Shown here one piece after another: positions 10,241 through 19,912 of a stretch of DNA of 64,000 nucleotides (position 1 is its first letter; every line of letters begins with the position of its first letter). The DNA lies in contig JAPTYO010000027.1 of NCBI GenBank assembly GCA_036873135.1, positions 1,383,195 through 1,447,194 of the forward strand. The letters run 5' to 3'. Source of the stretch: Clarkia xantiana subsp. parviflora (taxonomy: Eukaryota; Streptophyta; Magnoliopsida; Myrtales; Onagraceae). The position numbers and the translations under genes are program-made. Under the pieces are notes generated by a model. The model made no database searches. It had not been told where the DNA came from and saw nothing but the letters and a program-made list of their open reading frames with translations.

Positions 10241-10725
10241 TAGACCAAAGATACGCTCTTGGTGGGCGTCGAATCTGTTCACGAGACAGGCTCTCGGAGG
10301 GCGCTTAACGTTTCACAGGATAGGCTCCCGGAGGGCGCAAGTTAGACCAAAGATACGCTCCTGGTGGGCGTCGAATCTGGTAGTTTGAAATCTACCTCAA
10401 GATACGCTCTTGGGGGCGTCGAATCTGGTAGTTTGAAATCTACCTCAAGATACGCTCTTGGGGGCGTCGAAGGTCCTAGTTTTTAGAAACCACTCTCAAG
10501 ATACGCTCTTGGAGGCGTCGAATCTGGTAGTTTGAAATCTACCTCAAGATACGCTCTTGGGGGCGTCGAAGGCCGTAGTTTTTAGAAACCACTCTCAAGA
10601 TACGCTCTTGGGGGCGTTGAATTTCGTAGTTTTTGGAAACCACTCTCAAGATACGCTCTTGGGGGCGTCGAAGTTCGTAGTATGAATACTACTCTTAAGA
10701 TACGCTCTTGGGGGTGTTGAGGTTG
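10241..10725. repeat. E2 tandem-repeat array
   Basis: About nine copies of a GATACGCTCTTGG...GCGTCGAA core, spaced mostly 46-51 bp, with two degenerate relatives near 10290-10340. The array lies between the 3' end of the antisense gene and the gag-like fragment. Tandem repeats in this position are known in Tat/Ogre-type gypsy elements. The flanks 9787-10240 and 10726-10983 show no gene. Confidence 0.85.
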
Positions 10726-10983
10726 TTGTTGACTTGGAAGTCATATCTGTGTAAGGATAACATAATGATTATATCGCCACCTTCTTTGAAAGATACTTTT
10801 GAGTGACCTCTACTTCATTAGGAGCATTCATGCTTTATGTACACTTGGGGTGCCTTGGATGGATCAAGACACCCTTTGGAGGAAATCAAAGATAGTTGTA
10901 GAGTCGGAGTAACTTCTTGAGTTCTCCTTCTCAAAAGTTGTTTTGGAAAACTTAAAATGCTTGAACATGCAAAGTGCTGAATA

Positions 10984-11630
10984 TTAAACTAAGGATATGG
11001 GGGTGGTGAGTGTGTCTGTTGCCACGTACTCCTTTAGGCCTCCTTTGTAAATCATCTCTTCCACTTCTATCTTCAACACCATGCAATCATTGGTTTGATG
11101 CCCCCAAGTCCCATGGTATTCGCACCAACCCTGTGCATCTCTTCCTATGAAGGCCTTGCCCTCCTCCTTGCACTTTGGTAGCTCTTTTTGAGGCATTCTT
11201 CAAAAATTTCTTCTATCTTTGCCGTGAGGAGTGTGAATTTGAAGTTTACACTTCCATCCAGTGTGTCAGTCTGTCTTCCTTCTTCAAGGACTTCTTCACA
11301 TCGCCCTATCTCTTTTTCGAATGCCTTGTCCAGCCTCTCTTTGAGCTCCCTCATTGTGCTTTTCATGACCACCTCATAGAGCCCTCCATATGCTTCGATT
11401 GAGGTTGGATGCATGTTTCTAAGGAAGGCCCTTACGATCTCTCTTCTTGTGATGTCCATGCTTGCACCATAGCTGAAGAATCTCTCAAAGTAGCTTGATA
11501 TGGACTCCTTTGGCATTTGCTTGATGTTGTCTATATATCGGAAACCCTTTACGATGGAGTCTCTTGTTCTCTTTCCTTCTGCATTCTCTGGCTGCCAAGG
11601 TATGCTCGTTACCCTTACAGCCTTGCTTCT
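10984..11630 (-). pseudogene. Second gag-like fragment in E2
   Basis: On the minus strand it encodes MPKESISSYFERFFSYG, ITRREIVRAFLRNMHP, a Glu/Lys-rich helix region and, after a frameshift near 11170, a zinc-knuckle-like CEYHGTWGHQTNDC (C-X2-H-X4-H-X4-C). The same layout appears in the upstream gag at 11631-13100, but the sequences are clearly different. E2 therefore carries two unlike gag middle regions in series. Whether this is an old tandem duplication or capture from another element cannot be decided here. Confidence 0.65.
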
Positions 11631-14337
11631 CTATCTCTTCTTATCTAGTCTTTGAAAGAACTGCTTACTCAGGCGGAGTGCAACTCCCTTTTTCATCTTT
11701 CCCTGCCTTAGCCTTTTCATCACTTGCTCTTTTTCTTGGATGGCCCCAGTCATGACCATAGCCACTGTGTCTGACTTGTGTGATCCACGTCTCATGGAGT
11801 TGACGTAGCACTGCCTTGCAGTGCGTTGATCACCTAAGACATCCCCAATTCTGTTTTCAGTGATATACTTCAGCTTCTGATGCACTGTAGATGGCACGAT
11901 TTCATATAGATTTATGGTTGTTCTTCCTAAGATCCCGTTGTAGGCTCCTAGGCTTTCAACCACCATGAAGTTGACGTTCACTCTTAGCTGTGTCCATCCC
12001 TGGCCCATGGTCACTGGCAGGGTTATCATTCCTAGGGGATAACTCGTTGCCCCTGAGAAGCCAACCAGAGGGAAGTTGACTGGTTTGATGTCTGCCTTTG
12101 TTTTTCCTATCTCTTCCAGGACCCTTAGGCTTAGGAGGTCTGCAGAGCTGCCCCCATCTACCAGTATTCTTTTTACATCGAAATTATCGATGTCCATCGT
12201 GATGACTAAAGCATCATCGTGCGGGAAGACAATATGACTCTTGTCCTTCTCCGAAAACTCAATCTTCATCTCCTCTCCTTCTCGTGGTCTCTTTCTCCAC
12301 TTTGGCACTGAGCTCAGCTTGGATTCATAAACCTCCCTTGCATTGGCTGTTGGGCCACCCGATGCCACTCCTCCGTGTATCATGTTTATAGTCCCCCTCT
12401 TGTTAGGTGGGGGATTATAATCTACCTTGTCTTTTCCTTTATCCTTGTATGATGGTTCTAGTTGTGTGCTATTGCCACCGTGATCAACAAACTGTTTTAG
12501 CTCTCCTCTTTGGATGATATTGTTGATACTTAGCTTCAGGCTAAAGCATTCGTTCGTATCATGCCCATATGCCTCATGATTATCACACCATTTATCCTTG
12601 TGTGTCCCTAGCATTGGGGCTCTCCATCTTCCAGGGGGCGACCATAATTTCTGATTTATCATCTCTCTCAGGACCACTGCTGGGGTGGTGTTCAATGGTA
12701 TGAACTTGATAACATTTATTTCCCTAGCCTTCAATGGCTCGCCCATCTGATTTCTTTGGTGAGGCGGACGCCATTCTTGTTGCCTTATGGGTTGAGGTGC
12801 CTGAGGTGGCTTTCCCTTATTCTGCTTTGTATTGTCCTCCTTTGCTGCCTGAATCTTGGCTTTCTTACTCACTCTGTGCCTCTCTAGGTCTATGTGAGTT
12901 TTCACTCGCCCTGCCAACTCTTCTAAGGTACTTACAGGTTTTTTGGCCATCTTCTCTGCCAATGTGGACCCGAAGCGGCCAAGGTTTCTTATGAAGGCTC
13001 TTATTATTTCACCCTCGGTGATGTCGCCTTGTATGTCTGCTATGTTTTGGTTGAACCTTGTGTAGTAATTAGCAAAAGATTCATCATTCTCTTGCTTCAC
13101 ATCATCTAGGGAGCCTGTACCTTTGAGTAGCTTCCTTTCTCCTAGGTATCTCTAAAGAAACTTCGCCTTTAGTTGTGCCCATGAGTGGATGCTCTCAGTG
13201 GGTAGGCTGAAAAACCAATGTGACACCACCCCTGACAGGGTGTTTGGAAATAAGAGTGCCTTGTAGCGGGCATCAGTTGTTCTCCCGAATAGAGAGGCTT
13301 CATGCTGCTGGATGTGCTCCAAAGGGTCTCCCTTGCCATTGTATTTGGCTATCTGTATTGCATGCAAGGAGTCTGGCACTTTGTTCATTTCCAACTCTCT
13401 CGTGAAGGGGTGGTTTGTGTTGTCACTCAGGCAGTGCAATCCGTTCCTCTTGGACTCACTCATCTTACTTACTATCATGGCTTCTATCTCCTCCGGGGTA
13501 ATTATCACCGGCGTTGGAGTATATTCTCTGATATCCTCCATAATTATAAACTGGGCTTACTGGGATCCCTTCTCCGTGCTGGTACGGACTATAGGCGTAT
13601 CCCTGATATCCCTGTTGGGGTACATGGTGGAATTCCTGCCTCCTTGGAGGTCTTGCCTGTCTATCTGCCCTCAGTGGGGTATATGCCCTGGCATCCTGCT
13701 GTGTCTGTTGCTGCCTTGGAGGCACAAACTGCTGCCTTCCCTCTGGGGGTGGCCTTTGGTTGTTTCTCCTTTGTTCTTCTCGCTGCCCTGTTGGAGGGTG
13801 CGAGTGGTGTTCTTCTTCTGGGACTTGTTCTTCCTCATGGATTTCTTCTTCTTCATGCTGGTGTTGCCTTTCCTGCCTGTTCCTCAGAGTCTCTCTATAG
13901 GCTAGCAGCTCACCCAATGCGCTCATCAATCCCGGAGTCACTATCTGTGCTCCTTGCGAGTATACGGGCCTTGTGTCGGTTGTGTGTGCGCGATTGTCGT
14001 TCCTTTGAGCCGGCATTCTATATGGATACCCTTGAGGTTGTGCCTCATAGTAGTACCCCTGAGGAGGTGCCGTGCATTGGGATGGCTCTCCTTGTTGTCC
14101 CCCCTGTCTCTGTGGCCTCCTAGCCAATGGAGTTGAGGCTATGGAAGACTCAGCCCCAGCTGGGCGTGAAGGTCCTCCTTCCTGATTGTTAGGCTGGGGT
14201 GCCTGTGGGGCTACCTGAGGCTCTGGGTGTACAGGCTGTTTCTCTGGGTTAGGCTGCCTTGTCGGAGGTATAGGTTGTCTCTCTTGCCTATTGCCCCCAG
14301 GTGGGCGATTATGTTTAGACGCTAAGCTATTCGTCAC
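11631..14337 (-). pseudogene. E2 gag-protease
   Basis: The 5' part (14337-13465) is a Pro/Gln/Arg-rich N-terminus. A one-base frame change near 13540 leads into the gag core (13541-13152, with YNGKGDPLEHIQQHEASLFG and FFSLPTESIHSWAQLKAKFL). After an in-frame TAG (about 13149-13151) a 489-residue frame follows (13100-11631). It has gag (ITEGEIIRAFIRNLGRFGS), a zinc-knuckle-like CDNHEAYGHDTNEC, the spacer TINMIHGG and an aspartic protease (RILVDGGSSADLL, LVGFSGATSYPLGMITL, NGILGRTTINLYEIVPSTVH). The protein ends just past the protease, so there is no polymerase. Zinc knuckle and protease motifs are intact. Confidence 0.85.
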
Positions 14338-14370
14338 CGCTCTCGTGATTGCCAGGCTTTCTGTTCGAAG

Positions 14371-14387
14371 CCCACGGACGGCGCCAA
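14371..14387 (-). other. E2 primer-binding site
   Basis: The minus strand reads TTGGCGCCGTCCGTGGG one base after the 5' LTR end, as in E1. It fixes the orientation of E2. Confidence 0.8.
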
Positions 14388-14388
14388 G

Positions 14389-15145
14389 TGTTAGGTTATA
14401 AAGTCTAGGTCAACAGGTCGTCAATCTAGAATATATCTCCCACTAATGAAATGTCGGATTCAGTGCTCCTGGGGCTAGTCGTTCTGATCCTTGTCCTTCT
14501 GTCCTCCTCCTTCTCTTCTCCGCGTTACCCTGCAACAGGGGCAATATCAAGCACGGAGGGGGGGTGGTGCTTGATGAACCCTCTCCGATGCTTAAGTCAG
14601 AACGTCGCTTTTTAGAGAGATAAAGCTAGAGAGAAGTCAGAGCTAAATTGCACACTTAGCCAAGATGATCAAATGAGTGGTGGAAGGGTTGAATTTATAG
14701 GCAACGGTGTCGTTAAGGTGGCTTAATGACATCGTTAACCTTTAAACACAATTAATTAGTCCTTGATCACATAATTAAAACCTTAAAGCATGGAGAAGGT
14801 GGCGGAAATAATCTAAGTGCGGGAGTCGGGAAACGGTGCCAGGGCCCTTGGGGGTGGGGAGAAAATCCGACCCCCAAGGGTAGGGGTTGGGTGTGGCCAT
14901 CCAACCCCTCCCTAGGGGAGATCGGGTTGGCTGACCCGATCTCCCCTAGGGGAGGTCGGGTATGGCCACCCGACCTCACCTAGGTGAGTTCGCCGCGCGG
15001 CCCGGACGAGTATTTTTGCCTCGTCCGGACCGTTGGCGTTTCGGCGGGGTGTTTGGGTCGAAGTTTCGATTTACAATCATTAACGGGGTGATCAAAATAA
15101 AACGATTCGGAAGTCAACGGGTTCAAACTGGGCGTATATCCATCA
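14389..15145 (-). repeat. E2 5' LTR
   Basis: 757 bp, TGTTAGGTTATA to GTATATCCATCA. It is closely similar to the 3' LTR except for a block of about 150-160 bp (14831-14985) that is absent from the 3' LTR. Confidence 0.92.
14831..14985. repeat. Hairpin cluster present only in E2 5' LTR
   Basis: Four successive hairpins: CCCTTGGGGGT/ACCCCCAAGGG, AGGGGTTGG/CCAACCCCT, a perfect 16-bp stem CTAGGGGAGATCGGGT/ACCCGATCTCCCCTAG with a 6-base loop, and GAGGTCGGGT/ACCCGACCTC. In the 3' LTR the flanks join directly (GTCGGGAA next to CCTAGGTGAG). Confidence 0.85.
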
Positions 15146-15789
15146 GACTCGAAGGTAGACTTGATTGTCAACAACCTAAGTGAGAGCTTCAATGCACGCA
15201 TTCTTGAATGTCGGTCAAAGCCGATAGTTACAACAATGGAAGAGATCAGGAGGAAACTAATGAGAGAAATGCAGCTGAAGAGGGAAGCTATGAGAGGCAG
15301 GAGCATCTGATTTGTCCTAGGATTAGGAAGAAGTTTGCCAAGGCTGAAATGTCCATACCATATTGTCACGTAATTTATGCTGGGGATGGTGCGTTCGAGA
15401 TTAGCTGTCTTGGTAAGGTCTACATCGTCAAGTTAGATACGTGATAATGCAGTTGTGGTATGTTTCAGCTGTCCGGGTTGCCATGTGCACACGCTATGGT
15501 TGCTATAAGGAAAGAAAGGTGTGAGGTTGTGGACTACATCGACGAATGTTATTCGAAAGAGGATTTTAGGGGGTGCTATGTAGGTGTAATATATCCAGTC
15601 CCAGGCAAAGAAGACTGGGTTCAAGCCGAAGGATACAAGTTGACAGGACCTTTGCAAAGGGATCAACTTGGAAAAAAGAGGACGAGGAGGATAAGGGCTG
15701 AGCACGAACCCAAACCGACTAAGCTGAGGAGACAGGTTGTGAATCATGACAGGAAATGTACGATGTGCAAGCAAACAGGCTGGATAGTT
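15146..15789 (+). pseudogene. MULE transposase, C-terminal part after E2
   Basis: It continues the frame cut at 5398: the region starts with the second GACTC and encodes LIVNNLSESFNARIL, LICPRIRKKFAKAEMSIPYCHVI, the SWIM finger (FQLSGLPCAHAMVAI, then YIDECYSKE) and a basic tail with RNA-binding-like KKRTRRIRAEHEPKPTKLRR. It ends at the first two cysteines of the zinc knuckle (CTMCKQTG, then a stop). The left-arm copy continues into HNRKTC, so this copy is truncated at 15780. Confidence 0.82.
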
Positions 15790-16507
15790 TAACCTTTTAT
15801 TTGTTTCCGTAGAAAATTCAGAACTTTTTTTTTATCTTCTACTTTTTTTTAATAATTTAAGGGTAAATCTTTAAAGTGTGAAATTTTAGTGAAAAATCTA
15901 TAGAAAGTTGTCAACTAACACATGTCAAGTAATGATTGTTCATAAAGTAGAAATATAATGTTATTATACATCGTCATGTGGACTAGAAGTGCTTTTTATG
16001 GATTTAAGTTAATAACGCGATTTACAATTTAAGTATATATTATATCAATACCAAGCTGAAATAACTGTTTTTCTACAATAATCAATAATGTTCTTTTTGC
16101 CAAATGATGCACTTAGTAACAAATATTTTATACATTTTATTTAATATAATTTTTGAATAAAAATGTGATATTTTATAAAATTTATATAGTGAAATATATT
16201 TATGAACGTTTTGGAATTATTTAAATCTCATTGGCATGTTAAATATTTACATTATATTTAGATCTAATGATATTTAAATTTTCATACATCAGTGACACTA
16301 TCAATAATAATAGAATATTTACATATAGTATCACACGATTAGCATATTTTTAAATTTTATAAATCTTTTATAGAATTTTACCTACACTTAAAATAAATAT
16401 TTAAATTTTACTCAATTAATTTTTTTTTTCAGATTAAAAAAGAATAATTATTAACACTAAATTTGAATTTGTGTAATTTCCCTATAATTTATAAATAAAT
16501 TACTTAT

Positions 16508-16524
16508 CCCGCGCAACGCGCGGG
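16508..16524. repeat. GC-rich hairpin, Helitron 3'-end-like
   Basis: CCCGCGC-AAC-GCGCGGG: a 7-bp stem with a 3-base loop at the end of an AT-rich tract, followed by TTCTTCCACCAAGTT. Plant Helitrons end in such a hairpin about 10 bases before CTRR. Here the expected CTAG would be CAAG, so the assignment is weak. Confidence 0.25.
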
Positions 16525-16761
16525 TTCTTCCACCAAGTTATAGCAATAATTAGGGTGACCTCCTTCGAAATAAAAAAGAGGAGCCAAAATAAAGTTTATC
16601 GAAGTAATCTTATAGGGTACTTAAATTCTACTATGAACTATACATGAATGAAAATTCATCATTTGTCAGCATTTGATAACTAAAATGAAAAATAGTCAGG
16701 GTAATTTGGGTTTTATGAAAATTCTCAAAGCTGAAAATGCCATTTGTAGAGCGGGTTACAC

Positions 16762-16786
16762 CATCTGGGTTCTCTGAACCCAGATG
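16762..16786. repeat. Perfect 11-bp hairpin
   Basis: CATCTGGGTTC-TCT-GAACCCAGATG: an 11-bp perfect stem with a 3-base loop. No neighbouring gene explains it. Confidence 0.6.
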
Positions 16787-17290
16787 CGTGTTTAAGACGC
16801 AGTCGTGCCGAAAATTAGAATTTCAGTCCTCGCTTCCTTTGCCTGAGTGCAATCATTAGCACGCGGTCTGAGTCACTAATAACTTGGAAATAGCACACGG
16901 TCTTCCCCAACTGGCGGTATTTTCATTTCAATCACTGGGTGTAGATTACAAGCTCCGTGGTCTTCCTTCATCTATTTCGGTCGCACAGAATACATAAAAA
17001 TTAAACCCTAAAATAATTTATATTTTGTTTAATTATATTTAGTAATATATATTTTATATAATTATTTATATTTTGTAAAATCACATTTGATTAAATACAA
17101 ATTATTAAATAAAATAAGTTTGAACGATTCTGTCATATTCTGAAATGTATGTACCATTAATCACTTCAAAAAAGTAAACATTCGGTCACATGGTGTAAAC
17201 GTAGGTAACTAAACAATATATTCACACAAAACAATAAATAAAACTACATAGACAAATAAATATATAAAGTTTAGTTAATTCTTAACAAAA

Positions 17291-17353
17291 GTCATTGTAG
17301 TGTAGTGGTAAGAATATTTGTCTATCATGCGGGTGACCTATGTTCAATTCTTA
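17291..17353 (+). pseudogene. Degenerate tRNA-Asp-like sequence 1
   Basis: It begins GTCATTGTAGTGTAGTGGTA and continues to GCGGGTGACC, matching plant tRNA-Asp in acceptor 5' strand, D-arm (A box) and anticodon-arm region. The anticodon loop reads TCTATCATG. The T-arm is decayed (GTTCAATTC) and the 3' acceptor strand does not pair. It is a tRNA pseudogene or SINE head. Confidence 0.6.
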
Positions 17354-17395
17354 AACTAATAATAAATATAAAAAGTTTAATAAATATTCAATAAA

Positions 17396-17466
17396 GACAT
17401 TGTAGTGTAGTGGTTAGTATTCTCGTTTACATAGGTTACTTGGGTTCGATTCTTTACTGGCGCATT
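17396..17466 (+). pseudogene. Degenerate tRNA-Asp-like sequence 2
   Basis: GACATTGTAGTGTAGTGGTTAG matches the tRNA-Asp acceptor 5' strand and A box. A good B box (GGGTTCGATTC) follows at the right spacing and the segment ends TTTACTGGCGCA. The anticodon stem is lost. It lies in the same orientation 105 bases after copy 1. Confidence 0.6.
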
Positions 17467-18002
17467 TGGCAAATGCACTAGTGGTTATTCTAGTACTCCT
17501 TGTTTTTGTGTTTGAGTTCCAAAAAATGGGTATTTGCGTGATTTTTCCCACATTCTGGTCATTTTTCTTAAGTGGACTCATATTTCTATTCTTCATTGAT
17601 CCATGTCGCAATCAGGAGGAGATCTCACCGCTCCACGCCGCAACTCAAGCTGGGGATGCTCCGTCGTCTGGGAGAAGCAGGTCGCGCATCAGCCATGGCC
17701 CAATCTAGTAACGAGATCTCGGTCCTCGTCACCGGAGTCGACGGATTCATGGTGGATTGTCAAACGGGATCGCTGGAGCCGCGGAAGGGAGAGCCCGATG
17801 TGCAGCATCCGGCGAAGACTGGGTAGATTGAGAAAATTTGAAAACGGCGAAAACCCTAAATCTGATTGTGAATAGAAGTGGAACTGAAAAAATGTTTTCA
17901 TTCGAGTTTTTTTGGGTTCTCTAAAAATCCAGCTACTGAACTGGGTTCACTTCCTTCTCTATCTTTTGAGCGAAGTCCCAAACACCTCCCATCCTTTCAA
18001 GT
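17467..18002 (+). other. Upstream region of the host 5' exons
   Basis: It contains several short open frames, one from ATG 17603 (MSQSGGDLTAPRRNSSWGC) and one from ATG 17697, none recognised. An AAACCCTAAA telo-box-like motif near 17853, often seen near plant transcription starts, suggests a 5' UTR. The part from 17740 onward is duplicated at 43610. Confidence 0.35.
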
Positions 18003-18466
18003 ATGAGCTTGGATAAAGATAAAGATTTGGAAATTCCAATTCAGGACCCAGAGACTATTCCTGGTTTCACTGCGGTGCAAAAGTCGGTAACATATGAGGA
18101 AGATGCTCTTTTGATTGGGAGATGCTCTCACATTGACAGGGAGAGAATTGAAAAAGAGGTGGTGAGAGATCTGCTTTACCTAATTTAGTTTTGGTCTGTC
18201 CAGTACTGTTCTTTGGATCATTGTCTAATGTTTGGTGGTTTGGTCCTTTGTAGGAGGCAGAGGTCTTTCCTGGTTTGGCAACTATAGAAAGTTTCCCTGA
18301 TAGTATCAGCACGACGTGCGTTGGTGCGTACTTGTTCAATCTTTCATCTGTATCCGAGGATGTCTTTAATAACTCAGTCCTCTTGCTTGACGAGTCGACT
18401 CGGTTCGATGCTTCCATTTCGAGAGAGTCAGAATTAGGAGATAACCCTGATGTGCTTGCCAATTCG
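18003..18466 (+). pseudogene. Host gene 5' exons, possibly BDP1 N-terminus
   Basis: Exon 18003-18158 (52 codons, MSLDKDKDLEIPIQDPETIP to RERIEKE) and exon 18254-18466 (71 codons, EAEVFPGLATIESFPDS to NPDVLANS). Both are phase 0 with GT donor and TTTGTAG acceptor. The product is acidic and of low complexity. It lies upstream of, and on the same strand as, the BDP1 3' exons at 40221, separated only by the inserted gypsy array, so it may be the N-terminal part of the same gene. I cannot confirm that by motif. The exons are repeated at 43958-48863. Copy 1 has a 19-bp insertion (18104-18130 area) relative to copy 2. Confidence 0.5.
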
Positions 18467-18569
18467 GTATGTCTCTCTCAACAATGTTTAGTCTTTCGTT
18501 ATGAGTGCATACACGCCCCTTGGGTCATTTATAATATACACCATTATCTACTGTTTACAAGAGAGCCAA

Positions 18570-19307
18570 TGTTGGATCACGGTCGAAGCTCCGTTACGTT
18601 CTTGACGGGAAGCTTGAACTCCTGGGCTCCGCGTAATCCTGCAAAAGGGGATGACCTGGGTGGTGACCCAGAATCCCTCTCCGATGCTTAAATGAGTCTA
18701 TGAACGATGGGGTGGTAAGCAGTAATCTAAGTTCGTCTTAGAATGTGTGTTTTCTGAGGTAACTTCCTCCTTTATATAGGAGGGGAAGTTACTCAGTTAC
18801 CTGTAACTGCGCCTGGCAGTTTTACCCATGATTCTGTATATCTCGTTCGGGATTCCATGTATCTCGCCCCACGCTCCGCGTATCTCGCCCACGTTCCGCG
18901 TATCTCGGGCACGCCCTGCGTATTTCGGGGGAGGTTATCTATATCTCAACCGTTTCCCCACTACTCTATCTAGTAGGCGGGTTTCTTGGTCTTATCCTCT
19001 GATCACAAGTCCCAATTCATATCGGGGACTCCAGAGTTATCTCATTCTAGGTCACCACCCAGGACCCCTCGTCTCACGAGACAGGGCCAGCTTTCTCGGG
19101 GCTTTATTATCGGGGCCTTCTCAAAGGCATATCGGGGCCTACTCAGAGGCTTCTCGTCGGGAGCATTCAGCTCATATATCGGGACCGATCTCATCGGGAC
19201 CCTTCATACTGGGCCTCTGGGCCTTCCAGGTCCTTTACAAGGCCCATTGGGCTTACTCGCCGTCTAGTGACTGTTAACGGGGCTAACGATTACATCGGAA
19301 CCCATCA
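18570..19307 (-). repeat. LTR-a (3' LTR of internal A)
   Basis: 738 bp, TGTTGGATCACGG to CGGAACCCATCA. It has about five units of a roughly 20-bp TATCTCG..CACGCTCCGCG repeat (18835-18930). Internal A begins TTTGCCCCCAAG, whose complement CTTGGGGGCAAA is the polypurine tract. Confidence 0.9.
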
Positions 19308-19739
19308 TTTGCCCCCAAGACATGGGGGACTTGCAGTCCGTCGTGTCTTCAAATTCCAGACCTCCTGACCTCATCGTCGGAGGCTTTTATCTCCAGACCT
19401 CCAGATATTGCCATCGGAGGCTTTTATCTTCAGACCTCCCGATATCACCATTGGAGGCTTTTACCTTAGGCACAATTCTTGAATAACAGAGCTTCTCACT
19501 CATAATTCCTCAGACTCTAAGGACAATTGCGAAATCCGAGGAGACTCCTCGGTTACTGCAGCATTAAATGCTAGGGATAATGAAACGACGCCTACACCGG
19601 CGTGACTGCTGCTTTCTGAAAAAGCACTCATTACGTCACTAACGTCTCTTCCGTACTGTCCCTATAATCTCGGCGATCAAGATTGAGTCGTTTCATCTTC
19701 AACGGTCCAGATTGGAGTCTGTCCAGCTGTCTCTTTGCC

Positions 19740-19746
19740 TATAAAA
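19740..19746 (+). promoter_or_regulatory. TATA box of A antisense gene
   Basis: GCCTATAAAAG, 173 bases before ATG 19913. A TATA box at matching distance occurs in B (30160) and D (52705), and all three share an upstream TCAACGGTCCAGAT-like motif. Between LTR-a and this site (19308-19739) is the polypurine tract and about three degenerate copies of a CCTCC...GGAGGCTTTTA repeat; no gene. Confidence 0.65.
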
Positions 19747-19912
19747 GCCAAAACCCTGGCACTATTCACTCCTTCCCTACCGTTTTGATTTCTGGAAATT
19801 CTGCCATTGACGAACCCCGAAGCTTTTTCTCCAAGTTTCGTCTGATTTTCCGGTGATCCAAGGCCTCCAGCCGTCAAAATCTTTCTTCGTCTTCTTCAAC
19901 CCATCATCTACT

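Larger units (their letters stand above)
5399..15145 (-). mobile_element. E2: complete non-autonomous Ty3/gypsy element
   Basis: A 9,747-bp element on the minus strand, flanked by the 5-bp duplication GACTC (5394-5398 and 15146-15150). It has a 5' LTR at 14389-15145, a primer-binding site, gag and protease, a second gag-like fragment, a tandem-repeat array, an antisense gene and a 3' LTR at 5399-5995. No reverse transcriptase, RNase H or integrase is present, so it must have moved with enzymes supplied by another element. The unoccupied target sequence survives at 4352-4356 in the inverted MULE arm. Confidence 0.92.
15790..17290. other. AT-rich intergenic region
   Basis: 1.5 kb with no open frame I can support. 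It is very AT-rich from 15830 to 16500. It contains two hairpins listed separately. 16540-17000 is less AT-rich and unrecognised. Confidence 0.5.

Noticed and set aside
10241..10725. CRISPR-like regular repeats
   Set aside because: Spacers are themselves near-repeats, spacing varies, and the context is a plant retrotransposon. These are tandem repeats of the element.
13302..14136. Plus-strand frames opposite E2 gag
   Set aside because: Shadows of the minus-strand Pro/Gln-rich gag N-terminus; composition is the mirror of gag and no family is recognisable.
17291..17466. Functional tRNA-Asp genes
   Set aside because: Acceptor stems do not pair, the first copy has a decayed T-arm and the second has lost its anticodon stem.
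17466..17875. Independent small gene upstream of the host exons
   Set aside because: Several overlapping short frames, none recognised, frame usage inconsistent with copy 2; more likely 5' UTR or leader.
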